Source: Theristus sp. LFF4_11 (Eukaryota > Nematoda > Chromadorea > Monhysterida > Xyalidae). From it: DNA of 62,173 nucleotides. Shown here one piece after another: positions 11,364 to 23,917 of this stretch. How positions within the stretch are numbered: the stretch's first letter is position 1; every line of letters starts with the position of its first letter. The notes below the pieces were generated by a model. It ran no database searches, was not told the DNA's origin, and saw only the letters and a list, made by a program, of their open reading frames with translations. The translations under genes and the position numbers were made by a program. Location of the stretch: positions 1-62,173 of the forward strand of contig JASANC010003612.1 in NCBI GenBank assembly GCA_030248135.1, read 5' to 3'.

Positions 11364-11697
11364 TAAAACCATCCGGCACGTCACGGCACGTCACGTCATC
11401 GTTTATGCGTCCGTATCTGTCTGAACGTCGACTCACGTCGCCGTACAGGAGCATAAACGAGCGCGTGTTCTAAAACCATCCGGCACGTCACGGCACGTCA
11501 CGTCATCGTTTATGCGTCCGTATCTGTCTGAACGTCGACGTACGTCGCCGTACAGGGGCATAAACGAGCGCGAGTTCTAAAACAAGACGTGCCGTGACGT
11601 GCCGGATTGCTCTTTTTTGCAGCATAAACGAGGTTTGACGTGACGTGACGTGCCGTGCCGGATGCAAATACGGACGGCTAAACGGGCCTTTAGTGTT
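11364..11697. repeat. GACGT-rich tandem and inverted repeat element
   Basis: Two direct units of 107 bp (11364-11470 and 11471-11577) each start TAAAACCATCCGGCACGTCA or close to it. They are followed by a segment in inverted sense, rich in GACGTGACGTGCCGTGCCGG, ending near CTAAACGGGCCTTTAG. About 100 bp of the last part is the reverse complement of 60714-60815. No coding content was seen. It resembles a foldback-type non-autonomous transposon. Confidence 0.6.
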
Positions 11698-12607
11698 GTT
11701 TCAAGTTTACACACAGTTTTTCACTTTTCATGGTGCATTTTCTCACTTGTGATAATGTTTCACGTAGGGCATAAAAGAGCCATTTTTGAAAAACAAAACG
11801 TAATCCCTTTCTCAAATTAAGTTTCCCTCCTTGGGCTCAGACGAGAGTTCGAGTACCCCCCAACCACCCATTCCAACGCTTTTTTATGTAGCCTGAGTAA
11901 AACATTACCACATGACGAAAGTTACGATTTTTCCTTTTTTTAAAGAAATCGTTTTTGCCAAAAAAGGTTAGCGTGAGTGGTCGAATGCCAAAACTGTGGA
12001 CTAAACGAAGTACGGTGTCTACCTTTTTTGGTCTAGGCACGATCTTTCAGTAAACCTTATTCTCGTCAGAAGCAAGTTTTTGGCAAAAGTAAAATGAATA
12101 AAAGCCGTTGGACATTCAAGACGGAATTCGGTAGATACCATTCATTTAGGCCATTTTGGTATTCGGTAGATTTTTTTTGAAATGCCGCAGTTTTTGTTTT
12201 CGGCTACAACTTAGAAACTTGTCGATGCACTTGAAGCTGCAAGTTTCACACTGAAGCGTAGGGGAAAGTCGTGGAAAAATGCGGTTTTTGTTTTTTAAAT
12301 TTTTAAGCGGGTTTTGTTGTGTTTTTAAAACGTAAGCAACTAACAAAACACTGCGTGTTTTGCTATACAAATACAAGTTTCAGCCAAAATCGTTCAATAG
12401 TCGGGAAAAAAATTAAACCTTTTTTCGGTACGTTCATTTTTGGAACGCACCAGTTCCAGATAAACAAAAGTGTTCAATATCAATTTTTGAATGCAGTCTA
12501 GATTGTACTCCACTTTTCGTGGTGATCAGTGCTGCATTCAGAAACTGCTAATCGAAGACTTTTGTTCAGCTTGAGGTGTAACGAGCTCTGAACTGACCAA
12601 CCCGCAG

Positions 12608-15600
12608 GCATTGAGCGTCTACCAGTGGGCTCTCTGCACGAACTGCTCTACGGCGAGCCGCCGACAGCGTTCACTGAGCACAACACCAGCAACAACAATC
12701 GACTGGCGCAGTCGAACGTGGCGTCCGATTGGTCGACGGACGCGTTGAACTCCACAAGGGACGAGGATCGTTTCGTGGCGTTCAACTTTGACAATCTGCA
12801 CAACGGTCGCTCAACGGCGCGACAACACGGGGATCAACACGCAAACGCTCAGCAACCTGCGGACGCTGCCCCGCACGCCTACGATGCTGATGCCGCTGGG
12901 CTGCCGAGCTCACAACCGACGCAAGTCGTCACGTCCAAGGATCCGTACGAGAAACTCTGGGAGAACTGGGTCAGCGCCAAGCCACGGCCCACTGCGAAAG
13001 GTGCACGGAGGCTCATGTTTATTCAGCTTTCCTTGTCGTCCAAGGAATGGATTCATTGTTGAGTTGCGAAAAAATGGAGGGGAAAGGAAAGGAATGGTTT
13101 GCCAATTGGTAATCGATCACTTGAAATCATCGACGCTGTTGTACGGGTTATCATGTCATGCCCGATGAGTTCTAAAGACGCGTGAAATCTGATTGTAAAG
13201 ACTGAATTGCTGCATACTGCCTTGGTAAGATGTCATCAGTTGCAGACCAGGTGGCGCAACCAGATGAACGATGAACATCGCGCGCATCTCATCTCAGCCA
13301 CTACAAACATAATCACGGTTGTTTTCAACGCAGGCCAGCGAAGTCCAGTGCCGCCGCCGATGCCGCTGTGCGAGGCACGTGCGCGCACGAACGCGTTGCC
13401 GGTGCCGCCGCGGAGTCGCCTCGATGCGCCAGTTGCGCCGCCGTATCAGACGCCACTGCATGCGAGCCCCTCGCGCGCGCAACACGCCCATCACCACCCG
13501 AGTCAGCTCTATTCCAGTCCCCAACAACACCCACCACCACCACCGTCGTCCGTGCACGACCGACGCACGTCCAGCATTGCGCTGTCCGTTGATGACGCCA
13601 ACGATGACGACCAGGTGTTTGTCAGTGACGCCGTCAATCAGCAACACCCTGTGGCGCCCGCGCACATCGACCTCGACACCGTGCCGCCGCCACCAACCGA
13701 CGGATGGTACAGAGCTTCAATTCCATACGTTTGATTTTGTGAAAAGAGCTTGCTTTTCACGTTTTGTACTTCAATCGTTCTGTTGAAAAACGGAGCTTTT
13801 CTGTTGTATTGCCTCTTAATTCGTCCCAGTTGGCGTTATGTACCAGTACCACTTTTCACGTGCACAATAGGCGACGTTGTTTGTTGCGTTTCACTCGGTC
13901 AGTTCCCAGTGCTCTCGTCTTCAGCATGTCCCAGCGTACGAACGCAGCGTACAGCGTGCCCAGCGGCCACGAACAGTCGCTGTACTCAGTGAAGCCGACC
14001 ACCACCGACCCACAGCGAGACGGTGTGCTCCCGTCGACGCCGCAGCGCCCGACAACGACGTCTGCTCAGAGTCTGCCTCGGTCACGACCTCGTAATGCGA
14101 TGCCGTTGCCGCCGTCGCAAGTGGGCGTGCCGACGAACACGCAAACTGATCACACGTCAGTCAGCTGGTCCTGGTGGCAATAGAAATTGCTTTGCCGTCT
14201 GCGTTTTTTTTGCAGTTGCGTTTCTGGAACCGGTGGAGGCAACTACAAAGTGAAAAAAGTCATTAAAAAATTAATTTCCTCTTTGTAAAGCATTTCACGT
14301 CCGTTCATTTGTCTATTCTATGTTCAGACAGTATTTAGCTGCATAAATGAACGGCATAGAATTTTTTTAGTGTATTCATGGTGCTCAATCATCTGCTTTC
14401 AACGGTTGTTCACTTCAGCCTCTACAACGAGCCAACATCGAACGGCACTGCTCAGCCGACCGTGCAAGCGCACAGTTTACCGCGATTGCCAAAGTCGATG
14501 CGACCACCGCCTCGGCAGATCGGCGTTCTCTCAACGAACGCAAACACGTGCGTGACCTGATGTTGCTGATTCTGTGTTGGTTTACCACGGCGTTTCATTC
14601 AGTGTGATGCTGCACCCGCAACCAAAACACCAGTCACAGTTGAAACAGGGATGTTGATTGTCTATCTTATCAGCGCACCTAACCGACAGGAAGACACGTG
14701 CATCTGCTATGTTAGCTGAATCAAGTGTTTTTGATTGCCGTGTGCGGCTCCGTTGCGAAATCTTGGGATCATAGGGGCGGCGGGGCGGTTATTGTGAACT
14801 GAGACAGTAGCATGCAGCAGCATTTGCATTCAGCAGCGACGCCAGCACGCGACCGCCTGCCGCCACTGCGCTGCCGGTGTCTTCGTCGTGCGAGAGCGTC
14901 GAGTCGCAGCCGTCCACACCGGACGACTCTGCGGCCGAGGACGCATGCAAATGGAAGTCGCCCACGCACGTGCCAGAGTGTGCACCGCTCAGTGCGCAGC
15001 AACACCCGCAACGCTATCAAAATCTCCACTTTGAACTCGTCTCGCCGTGCAAGGCGCCCACGCCACCGCCTGCCGTTGACCGCAGCAAGAAGCCGACACG
15101 GCAGCAGTCGGTCGACGCCGTCAAGCAGGCGCCCCCGTTGCCGGCCAGGGTGCGTGCACCTGCCGCCGAGAGGACGCCTCTTGTGGGCGCTGTTGCAGAG
15201 TTTACTTTGACGAACTAGAGAGCTCGCAATTTGATCTCTCGCTCGCAACTTGGTTCGACCGATTCGGTCCATGTCCACACGAACATTGCGCACCCCACGC
15301 GTGCCCTTGCGTCAGTGTGATGAAAGGGGTGCGCTTGCCGCCCTGATGCACGATGTCTGTAGTGCATGGTGGCAAACGCAGCACGCCATTACACTGTCGC
15401 ACGGGTATGCCACGAACACAAGCAAGCGTTCGCATGTCCAGGTGTTACGAACTGAGTACAAACTGGTTCAGTTGCGTCTAGTCTAGACCCCCACTGCTCG
15501 GCGTCTTGTGCGTAGGTCGAAACACCACTTGTCTGTTGGTTTTTTATTTGGTTAGATTGCATGACAGGTGCGCCGTGGCGAGTCTTCAACGGGCGTCGGT

Positions 15601-17187
15601 TTCGGTGGCGTCGCCCAGCAGCAGCCGCTCGCAGCAGCTGCACCAGCAGCAGCCCCCCTGCTGTCACGCAGCGTGCCGTCGCCGCCGGCGCTGCCCGAGA
15701 AACAGACTGCGGCTGTGCGAGCGCTGGCGCCGCCGAGAGCACAGGGCGCCGTGAAGATCGTCAGGAAGGAGAGCTACACACGGTCGGTGCATGCGTCTGC
15801 TGATTGTGCTCCGGAAACAGTGCACTTGCGTGCTCACACACAAACGCATGCGCATGCACACTGCAGCTGCTAAAAGTGCGCTGCGCGCTTGAGTTTTTTT
15901 GTGGGGTGACAAAGTAAAGTGCATTGTCTTCAAACCAGGATTTTATCCGCTGGTGCTTGCTAGCTCAGCCAACGCATCAGTCACTTGTGCGTCGCACTGA
16001 TGTGACTGACTTTTTCGGCTCAAGAAAAAAACGTCTCAATTATCAACGTGAAAACAGGTTTCTGTTGACTTGGGCAATTTTTAAGGAAATAAAAAATGAA
16101 ACACCCCCACTCTTTTTACTGGCCGTGCAACTGAAGAATAATAGTCTCAAAGTTATGTGCGTGCGCGCATGCACTGCTCTGAGCATCTCCATTTCGCGGA
16201 AGCGTATGGTTTTGTTGTAGAGTTACTGAATAAATCGTTCTTAAAGTTCAACGTTTATCTAAAGTTTATTAGTGAAGAAATTCTGCTGAAGTTGCTGCGA
16301 GAAAATAAAGAAATTGAAAAAAGTTTATGTCCATGACACCATCCAAGATAATATGACCGATACTGCGTGATGTGCGATAACGATTATTTGCAACCGAGGT
16401 GAAATGAGGCGTTCTTTTATTGAGCTTTCTGATAGATGCTGAATGTGGCTTATTTTTTGAATTGAGCCGTTGATTAATTTTTGACCTTGATGTGCACTTT
16501 TTGATGTTGATCCAGTTGGCCGGACCCAGAGCACATTTTTTAAAGAAGAATTGCAACCAGTGTCATTTTTAAATGAACGCTTGCGATGCCCAGGGGGGGG
16601 GCATTATGGGGAATTGGTGTCCCAAAGCTGCTGACGCCTTTATAAGAGAAATCAGAATTGAATGCTTCTTGAATTGAATTGAATGAATTGGCGAACTGGA
16701 TAAAAAACGTTGTGCGTCCATTGCAGCCGTCCACCAGCGTCTCGGCCGCCTCAGATTGATTTGTCGTCAGCTAATCGTCACTCGTCCTTGCACGGCGCCG
16801 CCCGTATCAGCGAGTGCGAGCCAGCGCCATCGGACGCGCAACAAGTGCCACCGTCACACTCGCAGCAGCAGCTGTCACCATTGACGCCAACCAGTGCCGG
16901 TCTGCCAAAGTCACCGCGCTGCCTGCCGAAGGTGACGCCGAAAGTGGCGCACAACAGCGGCGGTTCGGAGCAGATGGCGGTACCGATGACGCCGTGCTCG
17001 CCAGCCAGTGTTGGTGTTGCTGCTTGCTTCACGAAAACCCCATTGAATGGGCACAGTCGGTAGGCTTGAATCGGCAAAAACAATATAACAACCGAATCCG
17101 CTAACAGGCACTTTCGTGATCCTTTGTGCTGGCACAAATGAAAGAAAATACGATTGTATGCCAAAGCAAGAAAACGTGATCGCTCCT

Positions 17188-17248
<61 letters not shown>

Positions 17249-18292
17249 AGAAGCATGGCATATGGGATCGTTATCAACGTTACGGACTACAAGTGCACAA
17301 ACGCAGTGTTGAGTGTGTGTGTTGCGCAGCTGTTATGAACGTTCAGCGCAGTGTGAATTTCATTGCATCAGTGAACGCTCACTGCATCTTCAACTGAATG
17401 CAACGTGCAACACGCTATTTTTGATGCGTCACGCACACGACACACACACACACTCATATGCGTTTGTCAACGATGCTATGCAACGCTTTTTCAATGAAAA
17501 ATGAAAATATTAATAAATCACCTGGGACTGGGCTGGGGCCCACTTGTTTGTTGGTCAAGTTCAAACCATTTTGTCATTGTATCGATTGTGAACGAAAACA
17601 GAGCACAGTTTCATTTCACGTGCAACAAATGCTCGAAATAAGTCGGAAGCAAAACAACAACTGACAACCGTGCAGACGATCCCGCTGAGTCCGAGTGTGG
17701 CAACGAGCGTGGCACGCAGCAACGCGCAGATCGACTACTTGCTGCCGCAGTTCAACACGGCGCCGGGCTCACAGAAGGCTGACGACAGCGACACGCAGCA
17801 ACGGTAGACATGGGCATCGCGCGCAGGCCGCTGGTGGCATTCGCTGCTGCTCAACTGGGTGGATCGCTGATTGTGATTGCTTTGCAGTTCGGCTGTTCGC
17901 AAGCAATGCGCTTGCTGATTGGCTGCTGCAGTGTTTTTGAGCGGTGCACGCTGATTGGTTGGTTTGCGAGAGCACAATGATTGTGTGCGATCATGCTTTT
18001 CAGCAGCCCCTCGCCACGCACGTCCCCTGCGCCCAACTACGTCACCATAGACGCCGTGCAAACGCAGGTGAGGCTGTTTTGAACTTTGGTTTTGGTCGGA
18101 TTACCTGTGTAGAGAGGCAAGCGATTCAAAAGTTTGACGTTTTCTTTGTTGTACAGTCGAGTCGTTTTTTGTTGATAATCTTAACGTTTGTCTCAGAGCG
18201 TCAGAGAGTTGGCAGAGATTCGACACGAAGAAAGTCAACAGGAACTGCAGAAGGGAGGGACGCTGGAAAAAGCGAAAAAGAAACGAAACTAG
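12608..18292 (+). CDS. GAB/DOS/SOC-1-like docking adaptor (5' part missing)
   Basis: GAB-family proteins couple receptor tyrosine kinases to SHP2 and GRB2. Ten exons join in phase: 12608-13000, 13334-13706, 13925-14155, 14419-14547, 14834-15149, 15568-15782, 16727-17009, 17676-17803, 18004-18067 and 18197-18292, giving about 742 residues. The product is Pro/Ser/Gln-rich and unstructured. It has PPVPPRSR-like proline motifs, RYQNLHFELVSP, PPPAVDRSKKPTR (as in GAB PPxVDRxxKP) and NAQIDYLLPQF. It ends in NYVTIDAVQTQSVRELAEIR, which resembles the C-terminal YVxxD SHP2-binding tail of GAB/IRS proteins. The family's N-terminal PH domain should lie upstream of 12608 and was not found, so family membership rests on the tail motifs. 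An FRS/IRS-type adaptor is the main alternative. Intron 17010-17675 holds an antisense tRNA. Confidence 0.55.
17181..17254 (-). tRNA. tRNA-Asn (GTT)
   Basis: The minus strand gives a full cloverleaf. The acceptor stem is GCTTCTG with CAGGAGC (one T-G wobble), followed by GGCGCAATCGGTTAGCGCG (D arm), an anticodon arm with loop CTGTTAACC, GGTTCAAGCC in the T arm and discriminator G. A/B boxes are intact. A TTTT terminator follows at 17174-17171. It lies antisense in an intron of the adaptor gene. Confidence 0.93.
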
Positions 18293-19617
18293 TAGAGTAA
18301 TGGGGCTGCTGCTTCCATATTTGTTTTGCTCGAAATATTTCAGAACGGATCCTACTGTTTCATCATAAAATATTGTCATTTTTCCACAAAAGTGATATTG
18401 ACTTTGACGTGGGTGTGTGTTTATGTTGCCATTTTGACAAAAAAAATTGAACGCATCGCAGTTTGCCATGACATTGTGCGTAATGGTACAGTTTTATGTG
18501 CCACGGTAGTTCATTGGAGCTGCCAGACGGCAAAGACGTCATTTTTTTCATCTGGCGATTAGGTGATTACGTCTGGCACCTTGTAATGAACATACCAACT
18601 AACCCTGTTGCCTTCTATTGTCGTGCTGTTTTTTTGGTGTGTTGTTGTTCAGCAAAGCTTGAAGTTTTGTTCTATTTGTTGGCCTTTCGTCTGCTTGACT
18701 GCGTCATATTTATTTTGTTTGTTTGATTGATTGTTACTAACATTGAAGAAAATAATGAGATTATGTGTTCTTCGTCATCATATTTATTTTTACGTTTTGT
18801 TTTTCCACTGAGTAAGCCAGTTCGCACATGTGCAACGTTCATGTCCGGTCTAACTGAGGTGCATTCTGCATTTCGCGATGCCTTATTTTGTACGATTAAC
18901 CCGCAAACGCTTTTTTGATTTTGCAGAAAGTTTTTTTCAATTTTTCAGTGTGTTTTTAAGACGACCTGAAAAACTCAATCATTAGTTTAGTTTTGTGATT
19001 GTTGAAAATTGTTGAATTGTTTCAAGGACCAAGTTTCGCGATACAAGGTGCATCTACAATGGCATGCGTTTTTGACTTTATTCTTGAATAATAACGCTAT
19101 TTAGAGACCTTTTGAAGGACATGCTAGGACATACTTTTCATGACAAAATTTGTACAGTTTAAGAAGTTTTAAAAAATTCTTAAGAGAACGTTTGATTGGT
19201 TTTTGTGAAGATTCTGCATGCATATATTGTGTTTACAGATATAAAATGATTCAAAACTTGTTCGGTTGGTGTGTAGTCTTTCAAAAATGAACACAGTTCT
19301 TGTGACAACGAGAAGGCATACGTGGAATCCAATTTGGAATTGTCCAATTAGTGGAACGGTCACCTATAAACCAGCTGATCAACAGGCAACACAGCTTGCG
19401 TGGACGCATGAGAATCCAGATATCAGCAAAAAGACCCCCTGAAAAGTGAAGGTCCGTTCTCTGAAGTTGCGATGTACAAACGTAACAAAATGCGAGTCGC
19501 TGATTATCAGCTTCGCCCGCAGCCAATCAACTGCCCACATCACAGTAAAGTTCAACATTTTGTTGAGCTAGTGGTGTGGCCAAAACTTGTTCACCAGTGG
19601 TAGGACATGCTGCTCAA
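18293..19617. other. Intergenic, no gene seen
   Basis: Convergent 3' ends of the adaptor (plus) and VWA gene (minus) flank this stretch. It is AT-rich, with short frames only. Further 3' exons of the VWA gene could lie here, but no in-phase acceptor with plausible sequence was found. Confidence 0.4.
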
Positions 19618-22600
19618 TTAAATTTGGAACGACCGGCCAATTGTTGTTAACTGAACAAAATGTTGACCTCTCCTCTGTTGAACGATTTTTTTCTGCGTGA
19701 TGTTTGAACGCATGAGCCGTGTTGCAACTAACGTGCTGGTGTGTTTGTCGATTGCGTCCACAATTGCACTGGCAACCGCAAACGCACTGGCACACGCCTG
19801 GCCACCGGCGATTTCGGCCAGCGCTGCGACTGGGGCGCTCGCGGTGACTGCCGCAGACAAACTGTGCAGCGGGACAGTGCCGGCGCGCATAGAGGCTGCC
19901 TCGGCTGCCACCGATGTCAGCGCGTCTATTGAACTGTAAGCATCACTGCACTATTGAGTTGTTGAAGGCACGCTGTTATCAACCGTTGACTGGACCGTGC
20001 GTGTCAACTTATCGGCCTATTTTTGAGTAGTTTTCTATTTCAAAGGCACGCAAACTCCTGAACGATTAAACGCAGAAAGCCATCGACGTACGGACTTCCG
20101 GTCATGTAGACGAGAACATGATTCGCTGATGGACGCCATCCGTTTGTCTCATTGTTGTACAGATTGGAGTGCACCAGCTTAAAGGCTCTGAAAAGAATGT
20201 GTGCTGTCGGTCCTGTTAACTCAATTGACATCAGAGTGTAGTCTTGAGAAGAGTTGTTTCGAGGGGCATGGGGTGTTCACCCCCCCCCCAAATCCTGTTT
20301 TTCTTCCTGGGTGACAGTAACACCTTGCTTTGGTGCCAAGTTCAGTGCATCTTTAGTGGAAACTTCCGTTGCAACTACAGATATACACCTTTAGCACTAA
20401 GTTTAGTAGCAGATTTGGTAGAAACTTTGGTAGCAATGCCAGAAACACCTTTAATAGCAAGCTCAACGACAACGTCAGTCTGTAGCAACTTTATTAGCAA
20501 AGCGGTTTCGCAATGTGTGACCGCTGAAGCAAACACATACGCGAGTGCGTCCTGCGTGCGGTCCCCGCCGGCGTAGTTGAGTGCCTCGACAGCCCTGTTG
20601 AACTGTTCGTTGCTGGCGACGTCAGTGAACTTGAAGTACTGCTGGGCGAACGCACCCGCAAGCACCAGTGCTGTCTGCGACGCCACTGACGAGATCGTGT
20701 GTCGACGCGACCACTCCAGCAGCACTTGCTTGCTCTGCAACAGACTCGTGACACTTTTGTACTTTGTGTGTCAACAAACTTGTTGAGTGTAGCCGCTGCG
20801 CACCATGTCGTACAAGTGTGTCAATTTGAATTGCACATGGTTTATCTCATCGTTTGTTTTGCACACCTCAACCAGCGCGATTAACGGTCGCATCAGCATG
20901 CAAGACAGCCAATCAGCATTGTAGTTTTGAATGAATCTGAATGCCAGGTTGACCGACCAGCTGAAAGCCAGCGGCGGTGGTCGTCACTGATCTGTCAACC
21001 ACGAACACAAAGTCATACATTGATTTTGAGACTGTTGTTGTTGTAGTGGTGGTCGTGGTTGTTGTTGTTGTTGTTCCTGCTGGAAAGAAATGACAAAACA
21101 ACAAACACTGCGACTGCACATGGTTGGTGGTTTTTTGGTTCACCTTTTGCAACGTGCTGTTGCTAAACGGTGAAGTTCAGACGAAATCACCCGCAAAATT
21201 TCCCGGATGGATACGATAGAAAAACAAATTGCGGAACTCTTTTCATTGAAGTGGTCCAACACTGTCATTGCCATATATTCAATGTTTCCCCAAATTCACT
21301 GAATGCACCAAACCAACTGCTTGTACCAGTGGTCGTCGTTGTTTGGCTGTAGCAATACGGTGCCATATCCGTCGCCATTTGATACACGAAATTCGGTCCA
21401 TACGTCATGCCCTGCAAACAACACGAATATGCAGCTCAATTGATTCGTTTTTTTGTTTAATGAATCAATGAATCAAGGTAACCAAATGAAACATATCAAG
21501 CAGCCACTCAGCACGCGAGAACTGCAGTTCAGTACCGCGATTTTCCCTGCAGCACTGTGCCAACCTGTGTGAACACCCGATGACTCTGTCCGCCAGTAAT
21601 GTTGACGAGATTGGCGTAGCACGACTGGCCAGCTGCCTGACACTGCCCCGGGCGCACGGCCACGTTCACAGCGTACAGCAGTGGCGCCACCTGGCGTAGT
21701 GCTGCGGCGGCGGCGTACGCCGGCGCTGTCGACGGCTCCCAACTGAAAGCAACAGAGCATACGTGCAGAGCAGTGAATTCACTAGAAAATCAACAAAACC
21801 AAATCAAAAATCAATAAATGTCGCATTTATTGTCATGGTTTTTAAAGAGAACAGCTTGACTCACTATCCTTCAGCGACCAAAAGCACCACATTCGGAGCG
21901 TTCGGTCGGTCTTGACCGCTGGCAAAAATATCCTTCGCTGCGATTAGTCCGCTGAAAGTTTGCCATTTTAAAATATTGTGCGTCCTGCATGCACGGTGAA
22001 TTACCGTACCCAGTCACATCAAACACCATGTTTTATTTTAAAAGGTTCACGAAAATGGTTTTGAGAGCTAGCTTGTGCGTTTATGAGGAAAAGCCAGTTA
22101 TAAACTGATCAAACAATTATCAGTCAACTTTTATCAACTGTCAGCTTGTTTGGTCAGGTTTTCGACAACAAAATCGAACTGGTGTGTTCGCCAACGAACT
22201 TGCTCAAATCGGCGACATCAATGAACTGCGCGACCTGCCGCTGCAGCCTGTCCAGCTGCGTTTGTGCAGCGTTCAGTGTGTTCGACTGAGTCAGCGTGTA
22301 GAACACGGCCGTTTTGTTCGCTGCCGACGACGAGAAATGCAGCAGCGCCGTGTGCGCACGCCCGCCGGCAATGTCGAAGCGTCGCAGCATCTTCTTGATG
22401 CCTTTGATCACCTGAACAAGAAACTGCTCCAGCAATCTCGGAACGTGTGTCTCTATCTGTCATAACTGGCATCGTGCGAAACGTTTTCGGGGCCCAATTA
22501 GCAACACTGCCACCATGCTCTTGATCACCAAAATCGCAGCTTCAGCGTGCGTCAATGGTCGGTCACGGCACGATGCAGCCCCGAAAACGCATCCAGAAGC

Positions 22601-23010
22601 AAATCATGGAGTACAAATTTTTAGATGACATGAGTTTTGGCACGCATTTTGAAATGTTCTTTGGCATTTTTGGTGGGGAATGTTCATATTGAGCTTATTA
22701 CGATGTCTTCGTTCTATTAGTCAGTTGCGAAACAAAATAACTTGTCGACGCCCTTTTTCAGAACTGCCACTCACTTGTGGGAGGAACTTCTGCAAGCGGT
22801 CACTGGTTTCGACGACTATTGCAATGTCTGGATAGCCTGCACAGCACAAAGGAAACTCGATGAACTTTCACTTGATCTTCAAAAATAACACAGTGTTCAG
22901 TGGCTGTAAACAAACTCACAGTCAGCTGGATAGGGATACGCACTGGCATCATGGTTAATGCATGCGAAGCACAGCACCCAAACAAATATTGTGGCAGGCA
23001 GGGTGCCCAT
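19618..23010 (-). CDS. Secreted protein with two von Willebrand A domains
   Basis: Exons: 23010-22920, 22836-22775, 22411-22170, 21951-21865, 21742-21565, 21411-21327, 21079-20804, 20734-20541, 20187-20092 and 19933-19618. The start MGTLPATIFVWVLCFACI is a signal peptide. VWA 1 begins YPDIAIVVETSDRLQKFL and continues with RRFDIAGGRAHTALLHFSS, KFVGEHTSS, IAAKDIFASG and VLLVAEGYW. A Thr-only linker follows, then VWA 2: YDFVFVVDRSV, LAFRFIQNYN, LNYAGGDRTQDALAAFKL, RPSANHVLVYMTGSP and LAEIAGG. In VWA 1 the MIDAS-type DxSxS is ETSDR, so metal binding is doubtful. Exon 21079-20804 carries one extra base relative to frame, or else a 58-nt intron (21018-20961). The C-terminal end after DKHTST is uncertain. 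Such proteins usually act in extracellular adhesion; the role here is unknown. Confidence 0.8.
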
Positions 23011-23917
23011 AGAAAATTGGTCGTGCAGTTGGCAACCAACTGAGATGTTGCAAGAGGATATTGGAATATTAATAGTCAATTTGGAATTCGATTTTGAGAT
23101 GACCACTTTTTTCAAGAAACTCGCAGCGAATCGTTATCGTTTATGATAGGATGACATCTGTGAATCCTCAAGCCAAGACAATTCTGATTCAAATTATCAA
23201 AATTCAACAAAAAAGTGGTCGACTGCGCCGAACAAAGCTACTTAGCTCCACATGCAAGCGCACGCGCTGGCACCACACACGCACATTTCAGCAATACAAA
23301 TGCACCTATTCCACTGATTAGGGAAACAAATATACGTACATGTACATGAGTCGATTTTTGTGTTTACCACGAAATTGAAATAACAACTTCTTTTTTGTTT
23401 CTTGATAAGTACAGTGTGCAGTCCACACCCATTGTCATAAAACCGATAACACAAGTCGATAATATTAAAAGTTTACACGAATTATCTGCAACTTTCTAGC
23501 ATTGCGGCTCGTGTTAGTAAGCAGTAAGATTTGATTTTTGCCCTTTATGGAAACGTGGGCAGCTAATCAGTACCCGCACAGTTTGTCTGACAGGTACTTT
23601 CAAACGGAATGCATTATCCAACACTACATTTTTTTACCTGAGCGAACCCAACCGAACCAAACCCCACACATGTATAGCCAAATCAACCAAAACAAAATAA
23701 CCAGACTATAACACGACCTAACATCATAAGCTGCAGCAACAAACTTATTTTTTACGTCTTTCAATCAATACCGCCAACACAAGCCGGTAAATTTGCTTGG
23801 CTTTGCGAATAACGTGTGGCAAATTCACATTGCGAATGCGATTGTTTCGTTGGTTAAAGCATATTAAAAGGTTTTTGACTGGATCTGTCAAAAGTTTTTG
23901 TTAAAGTTTTTCCAAAA
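23011..23917. other. Divergent intergenic region between VWA gene and C1GALT1
   Basis: About 0.9 kb between two divergently transcribed genes, so both promoters should lie here. No clear core promoter element could be chosen. No gene seen. Confidence 0.4.

Larger units (their letters stand above)
9233..12607. other. Gene-poor, repeat-rich interval between pes1 and the adaptor gene
   Basis: This stretch should contain the missing first exon of pes1 (minus strand) and perhaps the 5' exons of the adaptor gene (plus strand), but I could not identify either. It is AT-rich with many A/T homopolymers. Segments 9290-9480 and 9660-9840 are diverged direct duplicates. A truncated MITE lies at 10999-11146 and GACGT-rich repeats at 11364-11697. 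Open frames here have no recognisable content. Confidence 0.5.

Noticed and set aside
14769..15293. 174-codon minus-strand Arg-rich frame
   Set aside because: Antisense shadow of a Pro/Ser-rich exon of the adaptor gene, which has matching splice phases.
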